A stretch of 5,482 nt of DNA from an uncultured Pleurocapsa sp. (GTDB lineage: Bacteria; Cyanobacteriota; Cyanobacteriia; Cyanobacteriales; Xenococcaceae), in assembly GCA_937884735.1 (NCBI GenBank), contig CAKZYI010000098.1, forward strand, positions 1-5,482, read 5' to 3'. The notes under the pieces are model-generated. The model made no database searches, had not been told where the DNA came from, and saw only the letters and a list, made by a program, of their open reading frames with translations. Below, piece by piece: positions 1 to 5,332 of the stretch. Both the position numbers and the translations under genes were made by a program. Numbering within the stretch: position 1 is the first letter of the stretch; each line of letters opens with the position of its first letter.

Positions 1-1273
1 CACCACTTTTGATAACTATATCGGGCGTATCTATATGGGGTTTGATACCGTAGGACAGTTTGTCGTAGACATAATTGCGAATGCTATATACCTGACGTAA
101 AAGATTAGTTTCCGAACCGATCGCACTTTCGGCAGCCTGAAGAATAATCTCAGTATCCATTGCCAAGTTATCATTGTCTGTGAGATACTTTTTTTGATAT
201 TCTTCGCTAAGTTGGACAGTTCTTTCGCAATCTGGAGGTTGGATCTGGTACTTGATGCTCCAAACTTCTAAAACTGCCTTCCAACCAAAGACATAACGCT
301 GTTCGGCATTAAAATCATCAAACTGAAATATAGCAATACGCTGTCCATCTTTGACCTCTTCTGTAAAAGGCATCCCAATCGCTTCGACTGCTCGAATTTT
401 TTGTCTGTCCGTTTCGGCAGGTAATGCCATACGCCAAGCAAAATCTTTAATTTCTCTATTGTCTAGAGGGGCAATTTCTTCTGTATAAGACATCTCTACA
501 AGATATCCATTAGACAAAGCGTATTTTTTGTCTTGATAATATTTAAAATATAGAGGATGAATAAAAGTGCGATCGCGATACTGTAGTTCGTAATTAGGTT
601 CGGCGTTAGGATTGTCGCGGATATATACTTCTCGATCTGCATAGGCTACATACAAAGTTTCTTTCCCTTCTACATCAGTTTTAAAAGCTAAACCCGTAGG
701 AGAGACAAAGGGAGTCAAGACGCTAAATATTGTTTCCCCCGTAGCTCGATCTAAACAATATACGGTTTGTTCCAAAGTATCTGTTAGCCAGATCTCTTCG
801 CCTTTAATAGTAATATTCTCTAACCCAATACCAGGAGTGTAAAAATGCGTGATTTTGCTAGGAGTAGCATTATCTTTGCCCCGAGCATAAACAAAAATCT
901 TGCCCTGTTTTTGACAAGTCAGGTACATGGTTGAACCAGATATGGCAATGCCATTGATATCGTCACGCAGACGCAAATACAACTGGGGTTCAAAATCTCT
1001 AGTTACAAGAGAACAACAGTATACGCATTCTCTATTAGTAAACCACAGCACACCATCGGAAATCGCCAAACCCGATGCACCAATAAAGTCTGACCAGTAA
1101 TAATTGTTTAAAATCGTGGTGTTATTTGTTTCAGGATCGATTTGTAATAAATAACCGTTGTGAGAATCGATCGCCCAGATAAAGCCTTCATAAAATACGA
1201 TACCGTAAATCGAACTAGCTGCGATCGGTCTAATAGTCTTGGCGTTAGTCACAGAAGGTTGATGGGAGATCAT
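1..1273 (-). CDS. Beta-propeller plus transglutaminase-like protein, 3' end missing
   Basis: Open from ATG at 1273 to the left edge: 424 residues, no stop. An in-frame TGA 21 nt upstream of the ATG supports this start; a weak GAG lies 4-6 nt before it. Residues about 20-215 are repeated beta-strand units of NHL/SMP-30 type (GLAISDGVLWFTN near 68-80, GIAISGSTMYLT near 108-119, ENITIKGEEIWLTD near 152-165, SPTGLAFK near 191-198), suggesting a propeller. A second beta-rich part covers about 230-350. Residues about 370-424 (LLRQVYSIRNYVYDKLSYGI) resemble the helix that precedes the catalytic cysteine in transglutaminase-like/papain-fold domains. The Cys-containing motif would follow within a few residues, beyond the edge, so catalysis cannot be judged. 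No signal peptide or membrane segment is seen, so it is probably cytoplasmic. It lies 155 bp downstream of the kinase gene on the same strand. The fold is inferred from motifs; the substrate is unknown. Confidence 0.72.
   Translation of the reverse strand, partial: MISHQPSVTNAKTIRPIAASSIYGIVFYEGFIWAIDSHNGYLLQIDPETNNTTILNNYYWSDFIGASGLAISDGVLWFTNRECVYCCSLVTRDFEPQLYLRLRDDINGIAISGSTMYLTCQKQGKIFVYARGKDNATPSKITHFYTPGIGLENITIKGEEIWLTDTLEQTVYCLDRATGETIFSVLTPFVSPTGLAFKTDVEGKETLYVAYADREVYIRDNPNAEPNYELQYRDRTFIHPLYFKYYQDKKYALSNGYLVEMSYTEEIAPLDNREIKDFAWRMALPAETDRQKIRAVEAIGMPFTEEVKDGQRIAIFQFDDFNAEQRYVFGWKAVLEVWSIKYQIQPPDCERTVQLSEEYQKKYLTDNDNLAMDTEIILQAAESAIGSETNLLRQVYSIRNYVYDKLSYGIKPHIDTPDIVIKSG
569..576. 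repeat. HIP1 octamer (first of five in the window)
   Basis: Perfect GCGATCGC palindrome. Further copies lie at 3944-3951, 4075-4082 and 4483-4490 (inside prfC) and at 5176-5183 (overlapping the left arm of the hairpin behind prfC). HIP1 is over-represented in many cyanobacterial genomes, and this density is the main taxonomic clue here. Confidence 0.9.
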
Positions 1274-1295
1274 ATACTCAGACAAAAGTTTTCAG

Positions 1296-1324
1296 TCTCT
1301 AGATCTTATATTGGTTTTGTCAAT
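1296..1324 (-). promoter_or_regulatory. Candidate promoter of the transglutaminase-like gene
   Basis: Read on the minus strand, a perfect TTGACA (1324-1319) is followed after 17 bp by TAGAGA (1301-1296), a poor -10 matching the consensus at three of six positions. Transcription would start about 15-20 bp before the ATG at 1273. An alternative -10, TATAAG (1310-1305), is better but only 8 bp from the TTGACA, so it would need another -35. The -35 shares bases with the CAATTG box at 1321-1326. Confidence 0.35.
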
Positions 1325-1358
1325 TGAAGTGTAGACATTGAACAATTGAAAACAATTG
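1321..1358. promoter_or_regulatory. Three CAATTG boxes, possible operator
   Basis: Perfect 6-bp palindromes CAATTG at 1321-1326, 1343-1348 and 1353-1358. The last two sit in direct repeats AACAATTGAA and AACAATTGAT. Start-to-start spacing is 22 and 10 bp, close to two turns and one turn of the helix, which would place all three on one face. The first overlaps the TTGACA box of the downstream gene. A regulator-binding role is inferred; no known family is recognised. Confidence 0.3.
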
Positions 1359-1385
1359 ATTGCACTTTAACCAGATTAATCAAAC

Positions 1386-1400
1386 TTCGATTTAATCGAA
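1386..1400 (-). terminator. Weak hairpin after the kinase gene
   Basis: TTCGATT and AATCGAA form a 7-bp inverted repeat around a single base, 28 bp past the kinase stop codon at 1429-1431. On the minus strand only GTTTGATT follows, not a real T-run. The stem is AT-rich, so termination would be inefficient and some read-through into the transglutaminase-like gene is possible. Confidence 0.22.
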
Positions 1401-1428
1401 CCATCAAATATTTAGACCACAAATTAAA

Positions 1429-1977
1429 TTAGGCTAATGATGATAAAATTTCTTGCTCAACTAAATCAGGAGATTGTTCTCCGTTTACATTTAGTAGTCG
1501 CTGGCAATAACTATAATATTCCAGAATTGGAATAGTAAATTCCTGAAAATTTTGGACACGACGTTTGATTACTTCCAATCTATCGTCTACCATACCTCTG
1601 TCTAAGGCTCTTTGAATCATGACTTCTTCGCTGACGTTAAGGTAGATCGCCCAATCTAATTTTTGCTTAATTTTCTTGAGTAAGAAATCTAATTCTTCTG
1701 CTTGAAAAGCCGTGCGGGGATAGCCTTCCAAGATCCAGCCATTACTTACATCGGGTTGAATTAATCTTTGTTGAATAAACTGAATCATCAAATTATCGGG
1801 GACTAATTCTCCTTTTTCTACATAAGCTTTAGCTTCTATTCCTAATTCTGTACCTGATGCAATACCATTTCTGAGTATTTCCCCTGTAGAAATACTAGGA
1901 ATGCCAAGCTTATCTAATATTCTGGCGGTTTGAGTACCTTTGCCTGAGCCTGTCCCTCCTAAAATTACCAATCTCAT
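1429..1977 (-). CDS. adk: Adenylate-kinase-family nucleoside monophosphate kinase, short-LID form
   Basis: 182 residues, the length of short-LID bacterial adenylate kinases, which transfer phosphate from ATP to AMP to give two ADP in the cytoplasm. The P-loop is GGTGSGKGT (residues 7-15; the usual form has GGPGAGKGT). The NMP-binding part shows STGEILR (30-36, with Arg36) and EGYPRTAFQAE (84-94, with Arg88). Arg123, Asp131-Asp132, Arg140 and TIPILEYY (148-155) match the core after the LID. The arginine expected two residues before the Asp pair (GRADD type) is Met129 here. The Cys4 zinc LID is absent. The gene is not next to secY, infA or ribosomal protein genes, where the main bacterial adk usually sits, so this is probably a second paralogue. 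ATG at 1977 is the natural start (P-loop begins at residue 7), though no Shine-Dalgarno is seen. Family is certain; AMP specificity is less so. Confidence 0.88.
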   Translation of the reverse strand: MRLVILGGTGSGKGTQTARILDKLGIPSISTGEILRNGIASGTELGIEAKAYVEKGELVPDNLMIQFIQQRLIQPDVSNGWILEGYPRTAFQAEELDFLLKKIKQKLDWAIYLNVSEEVMIQRALDRGMVDDRLEVIKRRVQNFQEFTIPILEYYSYCQRLLNVNGEQSPDLVEQEILSSLA

Positions 1978-2010
1978 TATTGTTCTGTTGTCATTGACTT
2001 AAGATACACT

Positions 2011-2046
2011 TTAGTTGTAACTCAAGCTTTATATTCTTACAACTAA
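2011..2046 (-). promoter_or_regulatory. 10-bp dyad in the kinase leader
   Basis: TTAGTTGTAA (2011-2020) and TTACAACTAA (2037-2046) are perfect inverted repeats with a 16-nt spacer, 34-69 bp upstream of the kinase ATG. On the minus strand the spacer includes TATAAA, a possible -10, so the dyad could be an operator that brackets the promoter. If transcribed it could instead form a leader hairpin. No suitable -35 is seen. Confidence 0.4.
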
Positions 2047-2077
2047 GTAGTTCCGCTTTATTAAGCATAAAATAATT

Positions 2078-2098
2078 GAGGACTGGGGACTAGGAATA
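2078..2098. repeat. Short heptad repeat, GGGGACT type
   Basis: Two adjacent 7-bp units, GAGGACT (2078-2084) and GGGGACT (2085-2091), followed by a decayed third (AGGAATA). G-rich heptads of this kind are a familiar cyanobacterial STRR type. It sits in the 283-bp spacer between the membrane protein gene and the kinase gene. Confidence 0.5.
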
Positions 2099-2228
2099 TA
2101 GATTCTAAATAGCTGTACTTATTTTGCATTTTTTCATTAAGTTGACTTGTAATAGTAAATCTATTTGTAGAATTTTAAACAGCTTTTTAACGGCATTTTT
2201 TAAATAAAAAGCAATTTTACTTCCAGTC

Positions 2229-2251
2229 GCTATTTTGAAAAATATAATAGC
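2229..2251 (-). terminator. Hairpin after the membrane protein gene
   Basis: GCTATT (2229-2234) and AATAGC (2246-2251) form a 6-bp stem with an 11-nt AT-rich loop, starting 10 bp past the stop at 2261-2263. On the minus strand the nearest T-rich tract (GCTTTTTATTT) comes about 15 nt later, so this is at best a weak terminator. Apart from this hairpin, the heptads and the dyad, the 1978-2260 spacer shows nothing recognisable. Confidence 0.25.
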
Positions 2252-2260
2252 AGATTAAAT

Positions 2261-2632
2261 TTAAATCATAAAGCGAGCAAGAATTAAACCATAAGCTAAA
2301 AAAGTACCATATTTAGCCACTTTGAATAAGTTGCTTTTATCTGCTGATGTATTGTCGACTATATTTTGACCAATTCCAAAATTTATAAAACTCAATCTTA
2401 GTAACATAATAAAACCAAAGCAAATTAAAAATACAGAACTCCAAAGATAACCTAAATGTCTCGGTAACTTTTCGGTAACTTGAGAAATTTCTATATAGAG
2501 TAAGCTAAAAATAGCAGCTATCCAACTTATATATAAACCAAAGTAATGTTTTGGGATACAAAAAGTTATAGTTGAAAATACACCTAAAATTAAAGCAATA
2601 ATACAATAAAACTGAATCCAAGCTAAATTCAT
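2261..2632 (-). CDS. Small four-helix membrane protein, function unknown
   Basis: 123 residues, very hydrophobic. Four likely membrane segments lie at about 6-26, 29-49, 60-80 and 106-123, with a short polar loop at 50-59 (QVTEKLPRH) and a longer one at 81-105 (GIGQNIVDNTSADKSNLFK). The protein ends three residues after Arg120, inside or at the edge of the last helix. No catalytic or metal-binding motif is seen and I do not recognise a family. The regular spacing of helices and charged loops, and a stop-free run this long in an AT-rich region, argue that it is real. There is no clear ribosome binding site before ATG 2632. It is separated from the kinase gene by 283 bp, so it probably has its own promoter in the AT-rich leader (2633-2700), where no single box stands out. 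Confidence 0.62.
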   Translation of the reverse strand: MNLAWIQFYCIIALILGVFSTITFCIPKHYFGLYISWIAAIFSLLYIEISQVTEKLPRHLGYLWSSVFLICFGFIMLLRLSFINFGIGQNIVDNTSADKSNLFKVAKYGTFLAYGLILARFMI

Positions 2633-3006
2633 AATAGAAAACTTTATTTGAGCTTTGTAATTAAAAAATAGTATTATTTTTATATTTTAATTGTAATTTA
2701 TTTTTTTGCTTAATTGATTTAAGCATGGCTCTATTAATTATCTATGTCGGCTTGAAAAACATTGCTAATTAATACTTGTATCTATGTATCATTTCAATTT
2801 TAAAAAAGCTAACAAGAGATCGGCATTGTCATATTTTCTACTAAACCTCATCTGTATAGAAAACAGTGGTTTGAAATTAAGAATGTTGAAATTGTAAGTT
2901 TGAACTATGTTTGCGAGCGCCAAAACAAAGAGTAAAAGATCCCAGTTACCTCTATTGCTTATAGACGTACGAACTTAGATTAGGACAGTACAAAAGTTAT
3001 TAGTTC
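2633..3006. other. AT-rich spacer without a supported gene
   Basis: Bases 2641-2700 are only about 12% GC. TGCTTAA (2707-2713) and TTAAGCA (2719-2725) form a 7-bp hairpin with a 5-nt loop. A run of seven T (2701-2707) lies on its 5' side, the wrong side for a plus-strand terminator. A 40-codon stop-to-stop stretch on the plus strand (2813-2935; includes KPHLYRKQWFEIKNVEIV) looks faintly protein-like but has no ATG, and may be a gene relic or chance. Nothing else is recognisable. Confidence 0.5.
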
Positions 3007-3021
3007 GCAAGTAGCAAGTAG
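3007..3021. repeat. Left copy of 15-bp heptad direct repeat
   Basis: GCAAGTAGCAAGTAG: two 7-bp units GCAAGTA plus one base. It is identical to 3286-3300, and the two copies frame the GC-rich palindromic patch. Its last base is also the first base of the terminal inverted repeat GAGGTGCG. Confidence 0.85.
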
Positions 3022-3278
3022 AGGTGCGACCCACAGACGCAAAGCGTCTCAAGTCTGCTTTACAGACGTTTGGGCGAAGCCCTGTTCGTCCGAAGGCGCA
3101 AGATAAAGGCGATTCGGTTCTTCAAGACCCCGCGTCGCCGTCAGGCCCTAAAGGACTCGCTTCGCATCGCGCAAACAAAGGCACGCAATGCGAATGCATT
3201 GCTAGTCGTCTCACGACGATCTGAGCGATAGCTCTGTGCCGCATGTAATGCTCGAATTGCCGCATGTACGCGCACCTC
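3021..3278. mobile_element. GC-rich palindromic patch with terminal inverted repeats (MITE-like candidate)
   Basis: This 258-bp block is about 57% GC, against roughly 12-30% in the DNA to its left. It begins GAGGTGCG and ends with the exact reverse complement CGCACCTC (3271-3278). Inside are consecutive hairpins: AGACGC/GCGTCT (3035-3049), GTCTG/CAGAC (3053-3067), GGGC-GAA-GCCC (3072-3082), GCAATGC/GCATTGC (3185-3202), GTCGT/ACGAC (3205-3217) and GAGC/GCTC (3223-3234). A 10-bp direct repeat GCCGCATGTA occurs at 3238 and 3259. It encodes no credible protein; the frames open through it have hairpin-driven composition. It could be a non-autonomous element, a cluster of palindromic repeats, or a region grown by slippage. 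Structure is seen directly; mobility is inferred. Confidence 0.45.
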
Positions 3279-3285
3279 CCAAAGG

Positions 3286-3300
3286 GCAAGTAGCAAGTAG
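3286..3300. repeat. Right copy of 15-bp heptad direct repeat
   Basis: Second perfect copy of GCAAGTAGCAAGTAG, seven bases beyond the right terminal inverted repeat. It is followed by CAAT, so a third unit begins but decays. Its position makes it either a long target duplication or pre-existing heptads that recombined. Confidence 0.85.
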
Positions 3301-3349
3301 CAATTTTTCTAAGTGTCTTAACTTTGATACGTATTGCTATATTACTTAT

Positions 3350-3411
3350 GCGAAGAGCAGACTGGAGTCCGCCGACGTTGCTTCGCAACGGCGAATCGCA
3401 AAGCGCGATTC
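3350..3411. repeat. Second palindromic block
   Basis: It opens with GCGAAGAGC and carries two neat hairpins: CGTTGC-TTC-GCAACG (3376-3390, extendable by two pairs past an A-G mismatch) and GAATCGC/GCGATTC (3393-3411, 5-nt loop). It is of the same style as the patch at 3021-3278 but shares no long sequence with it. ATTACTTAT occurs on both sides, at 3341-3349 and 3435-3443. Confidence 0.55.
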
Positions 3412-3415
3412 TTTT
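3393..3415 (+). terminator. Terminator-like hairpin upstream of prfC
   Basis: The 7-bp stem GAATCGC/GCGATTC is followed directly by TTTT (3412-3415) on the plus strand, the form of an intrinsic terminator. No plus-strand gene precedes it, so if active it would shield prfC from stray upstream transcription. It may simply be part of the repeat block. Confidence 0.3.
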
Positions 3416-3420
3416 AGGGC

Positions 3421-3448
3421 ATTACTCATTACTCATTACTTATTTCTT
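3421..3448. repeat. Heptad tandem repeat, ATTACTC type
   Basis: Four 7-bp units in phase: ATTACTC, ATTACTC, ATTACTT, ATTTCTT. The decay toward the right is typical of an STRR array. It lies 92 bp upstream of the prfC start and just upstream of its promoter. Confidence 0.8.
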
Positions 3449-3501
3449 CGGATTTTTTAGCTCGACCAATCAACCTACTACAATATCGATCGTGTCAGAG
3501 A

Positions 3502-3507
3502 TATAAT
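3502..3507 (+). promoter_or_regulatory. Perfect -10 box of prfC
   Basis: TATAAT 32 bp before the ATG. At 17-18 bp upstream only TACAAT/CTACAA is found, a poor -35, so the promoter may need an activator or tolerate a weak -35. The start of transcription is expected around 3513-3515, which falls at the edge of the palindrome at 3513-3524. Confidence 0.5.
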
Positions 3508-3512
3508 AAACA

Positions 3513-3524
3513 CAACAATTGTTG
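3513..3524. promoter_or_regulatory. 12-bp palindrome at the expected prfC transcription start
   Basis: CAACAATTGTTG is a perfect palindrome lying 5 bp past the TATAAT box and ending 15 bp before the ATG. Its left half AACAATTG is shared with the boxes at 1341 and 1351 upstream of the transglutaminase-like gene. A repressor site is possible; as RNA it has no loop and would not form a good hairpin. Confidence 0.35.
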
Positions 3525-3539
3525 CCATATAACTATTTC

Positions 3540-5165
3540 ATGCCAGCAGAACTTCAGACTGAAATCGAACAGGCTGTATCTAGTCGTCGTAATTTTGCTA
3601 TTATTTCTCACCCTGATGCGGGAAAAACTACCCTGACAGAAAAACTCCTACTTTATGGAGGTGCAATTCATGAAGCAGGGGCAGTAAAAGCCAGAAGGGA
3701 ACAGCGCAAAGCAACCTCTGACTGGATGGAAATGGAGCAGCAAAGGGGAATTTCCATCACTTCTACAGTGTTGCAGTTTATCTATAATCAGTTTCAGATT
3801 AATTTATTAGATACCCCAGGACACCAAGACTTTAGTGAAGATACTTATCGTACTTTAGCTGCTGCGGATAATTCTGTAATGCTGATTGATGCAGCCAAAG
3901 GTCTAGAACCTCAAACTCGCAAGCTATTTGAAGTTTGCCAATTGCGATCGCTACCTATTTTTACTTTTGTCAATAAGTTAGATCGTCCAGGGAGAGACGC
4001 TTTTGAATTGATTGATGAGATCGAACAAGAATTAGGTTTGCAAACCTATGCGGTAAATTGGCCTATTGGCATGGGCGATCGCTTTAAAGGAGTATTTGAC
4101 CGTCGCGAACGCAAGATACATCTATTTGAACGTCGTTCTCACGGTAGTAAAACAGCCCAGGATACGGTGATTGAGCTAGGAGATCCGCGCATTGAAGATC
4201 TTTTAGAACAAGAGCTTTATTATCAGCTAAAAGAAGAATTAGAAATCTTAGATGAGGTTGGGGCAGAATTCGACCTAGAACAAGTTCATGGGGGCAAAAT
4301 GACCCCAATATTCTTTGGCAGTGCCATGACCAATTTTGGGGTTGAACTATTCTTAAAAGCTTTTTTAGAGTATGCTCAGATGCCCGAATCCCATAAGTCA
4401 TCTTTGGGAGTGATTGAGCCTACCTACGAGGAATTTACGGGTTTTGTTTTCAAGCTCCAGGCAAATATGGATCCCAAACATCGCGATCGCGTGGCATTCG
4501 TCAGAGTCTGTACTGGTAAGTTTGAAAAAGACATGACCGTACAACATGCTCGCACAGGCAAAACAGTCCGACTGTCCCGTCCGCAAAAGCTGTTTGCTCA
4601 AGGTAGAGAATCGTTAGATGAAGCTTTCCCAGGAGATATTATTGGTTTGAATAATCCAGGGGTATTTGCAATTGGCGATACCATTTACAATGGTAAAAAG
4701 CTAGAATACGAAGGTATACCTTGTTTTTCTCCTGAAATCTTTGCCTATCTCAAAAATCCTAATCCATCTAAGTTTAAACAATTTCAAAAAGGTATTACCG
4801 AATTAAGAGAAGAAGGCGCAATTCAAATCATGTATTCTACTGATGATTTTAAACGCGATCCTATCCTGGCTGCGGTGGGCCAACTACAGATTGAGGTAGT
4901 TCAGTTTCGTTTGCAAAATGAATATAATGTTGAAACTAGAATTGAAGCATTGCCCTATAGCGTTGCGCGTTGGGTATATGGTGGTTGGGAAGCATTAGAA
5001 AAAGCGGGAAGAATCTTCAATTCTATTTCCGTCAAAGATAATTGGGGTAGACCAGTATTACTCTTCAAAAATGAATGGAACTTGCGTCAAGTAGAGCAAG
5101 ATATGCCAGAATTGAAGCTTAACTCTATCGCTCCTGTTGGTTCGGGAATACAGCCAGACGGATAA
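3540..5165 (+). CDS. prfC: Peptide chain release factor 3 (RF3)
   Basis: 541 residues, close to the 529 of E. coli RF3. RF3 is a cytoplasmic translational GTPase that removes RF1 and RF2 from the ribosome after the finished peptide is released. The GTPase domain holds all motifs: P-loop SHPDAGKT (23-30), switch I region RGISITS (69-75), DTPGH (91-95), NKLDR (145-149) and GSA (260-262). The following GTP/EF-Tu-like domain 2 (about 300-390) starts with FTGFVFKLQANMDPKHRDR. The RF3 C-terminal domain (about 393-541) includes PCFSPEIF and DPILAAVGQLQIEVVQFRL. The start was set at ATG 3540, because the N-terminus then matches the family and the only extension is a TTG at 3519 that lies within a palindrome near the expected transcription start. 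No Shine-Dalgarno is seen. It appears monocistronic and intact, and holds three HIP1 sites. Confidence 0.97.
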   Translation: MPAELQTEIEQAVSSRRNFAIISHPDAGKTTLTEKLLLYGGAIHEAGAVKARREQRKATSDWMEMEQQRGISITSTVLQFIYNQFQINLLDTPGHQDFSEDTYRTLAAADNSVMLIDAAKGLEPQTRKLFEVCQLRSLPIFTFVNKLDRPGRDAFELIDEIEQELGLQTYAVNWPIGMGDRFKGVFDRRERKIHLFERRSHGSKTAQDTVIELGDPRIEDLLEQELYYQLKEELEILDEVGAEFDLEQVHGGKMTPIFFGSAMTNFGVELFLKAFLEYAQMPESHKSSLGVIEPTYEEFTGFVFKLQANMDPKHRDRVAFVRVCTGKFEKDMTVQHARTGKTVRLSRPQKLFAQGRESLDEAFPGDIIGLNNPGVFAIGDTIYNGKKLEYEGIPCFSPEIFAYLKNPNPSKFKQFQKGITELREEGAIQIMYSTDDFKRDPILAAVGQLQIEVVQFRLQNEYNVETRIEALPYSVARWVYGGWEALEKAGRIFNSISVKDNWGRPVLLFKNEWNLRQVEQDMPELKLNSIAPVGSGIQPDG

Positions 5166-5181
5166 GAAATAATTAGCGATC

Positions 5182-5217
5182 GCCCGCTCGACTTTGCAGT
5201 AAACTTATCGAGCGGGC
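5182..5217 (+). terminator. Strong hairpin after prfC
   Basis: GCCCGCTCGA (5182-5191) and TCGAGCGGGC (5208-5217) form a perfect 10-bp GC-rich stem with a 16-nt loop, beginning 17 bp after the prfC stop. No T-run follows at once; the nearest is TTTTT at 5234-5238. It may act as a U-poor terminator or a 3'-end stabiliser. A HIP1 octamer overlaps the first two bases of the left arm. Confidence 0.55.
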
Positions 5218-5332
5218 TAATCGATCATAGGTATTTTTGTTAAAAGACTTCGGTCGCAATCGATTTCTATAATTCGATCGGCTTTCTAATTAATAACTGA
5301 TGTTACGCACAAATAACATTAACTAGCCATAA

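Noticed and set aside
2701..2725. Hairpin TGCTTAA/TTAAGCA as an intrinsic terminator
   Set aside because: The T-run lies on the 5' side for plus-strand reading, and on the minus strand the hairpin is followed by A residues, so neither direction fits.
2784..2897. 37-codon plus-strand frame starting ATG in the AT-rich spacer
   Set aside because: Short, low-complexity composition, no ribosome binding site, and a competing frame looks more protein-like.
3007..3448. CRISPR array
   Set aside because: The repeats have a 7-bp period or occur only twice, without spacers of even length and without cas genes.
3024..3506. Overlapping open frames through the palindromic patch (plus 3024-3224, 3236-3460, 3324-3506; minus 3122-3388)
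   Set aside because: They follow the hairpins and heptads, overlap each other on both strands, lack ribosome binding sites and have no domain-like pattern. GC-rich repeats simply contain few stop codons.
3519..3539. TTG at 3519 as prfC start, adding seven residues
   Set aside because: The extension LPYNYF is not RF3-like, the codon sits inside a palindrome only 12 bp past the TATAAT box, and ATG 3540 gives a normal N-terminus.
4084..4601. Minus-strand frames 4084-4401 and 4398-4601
   Set aside because: They lie wholly inside prfC, whose GTPase and C-terminal motifs fix the true frame.
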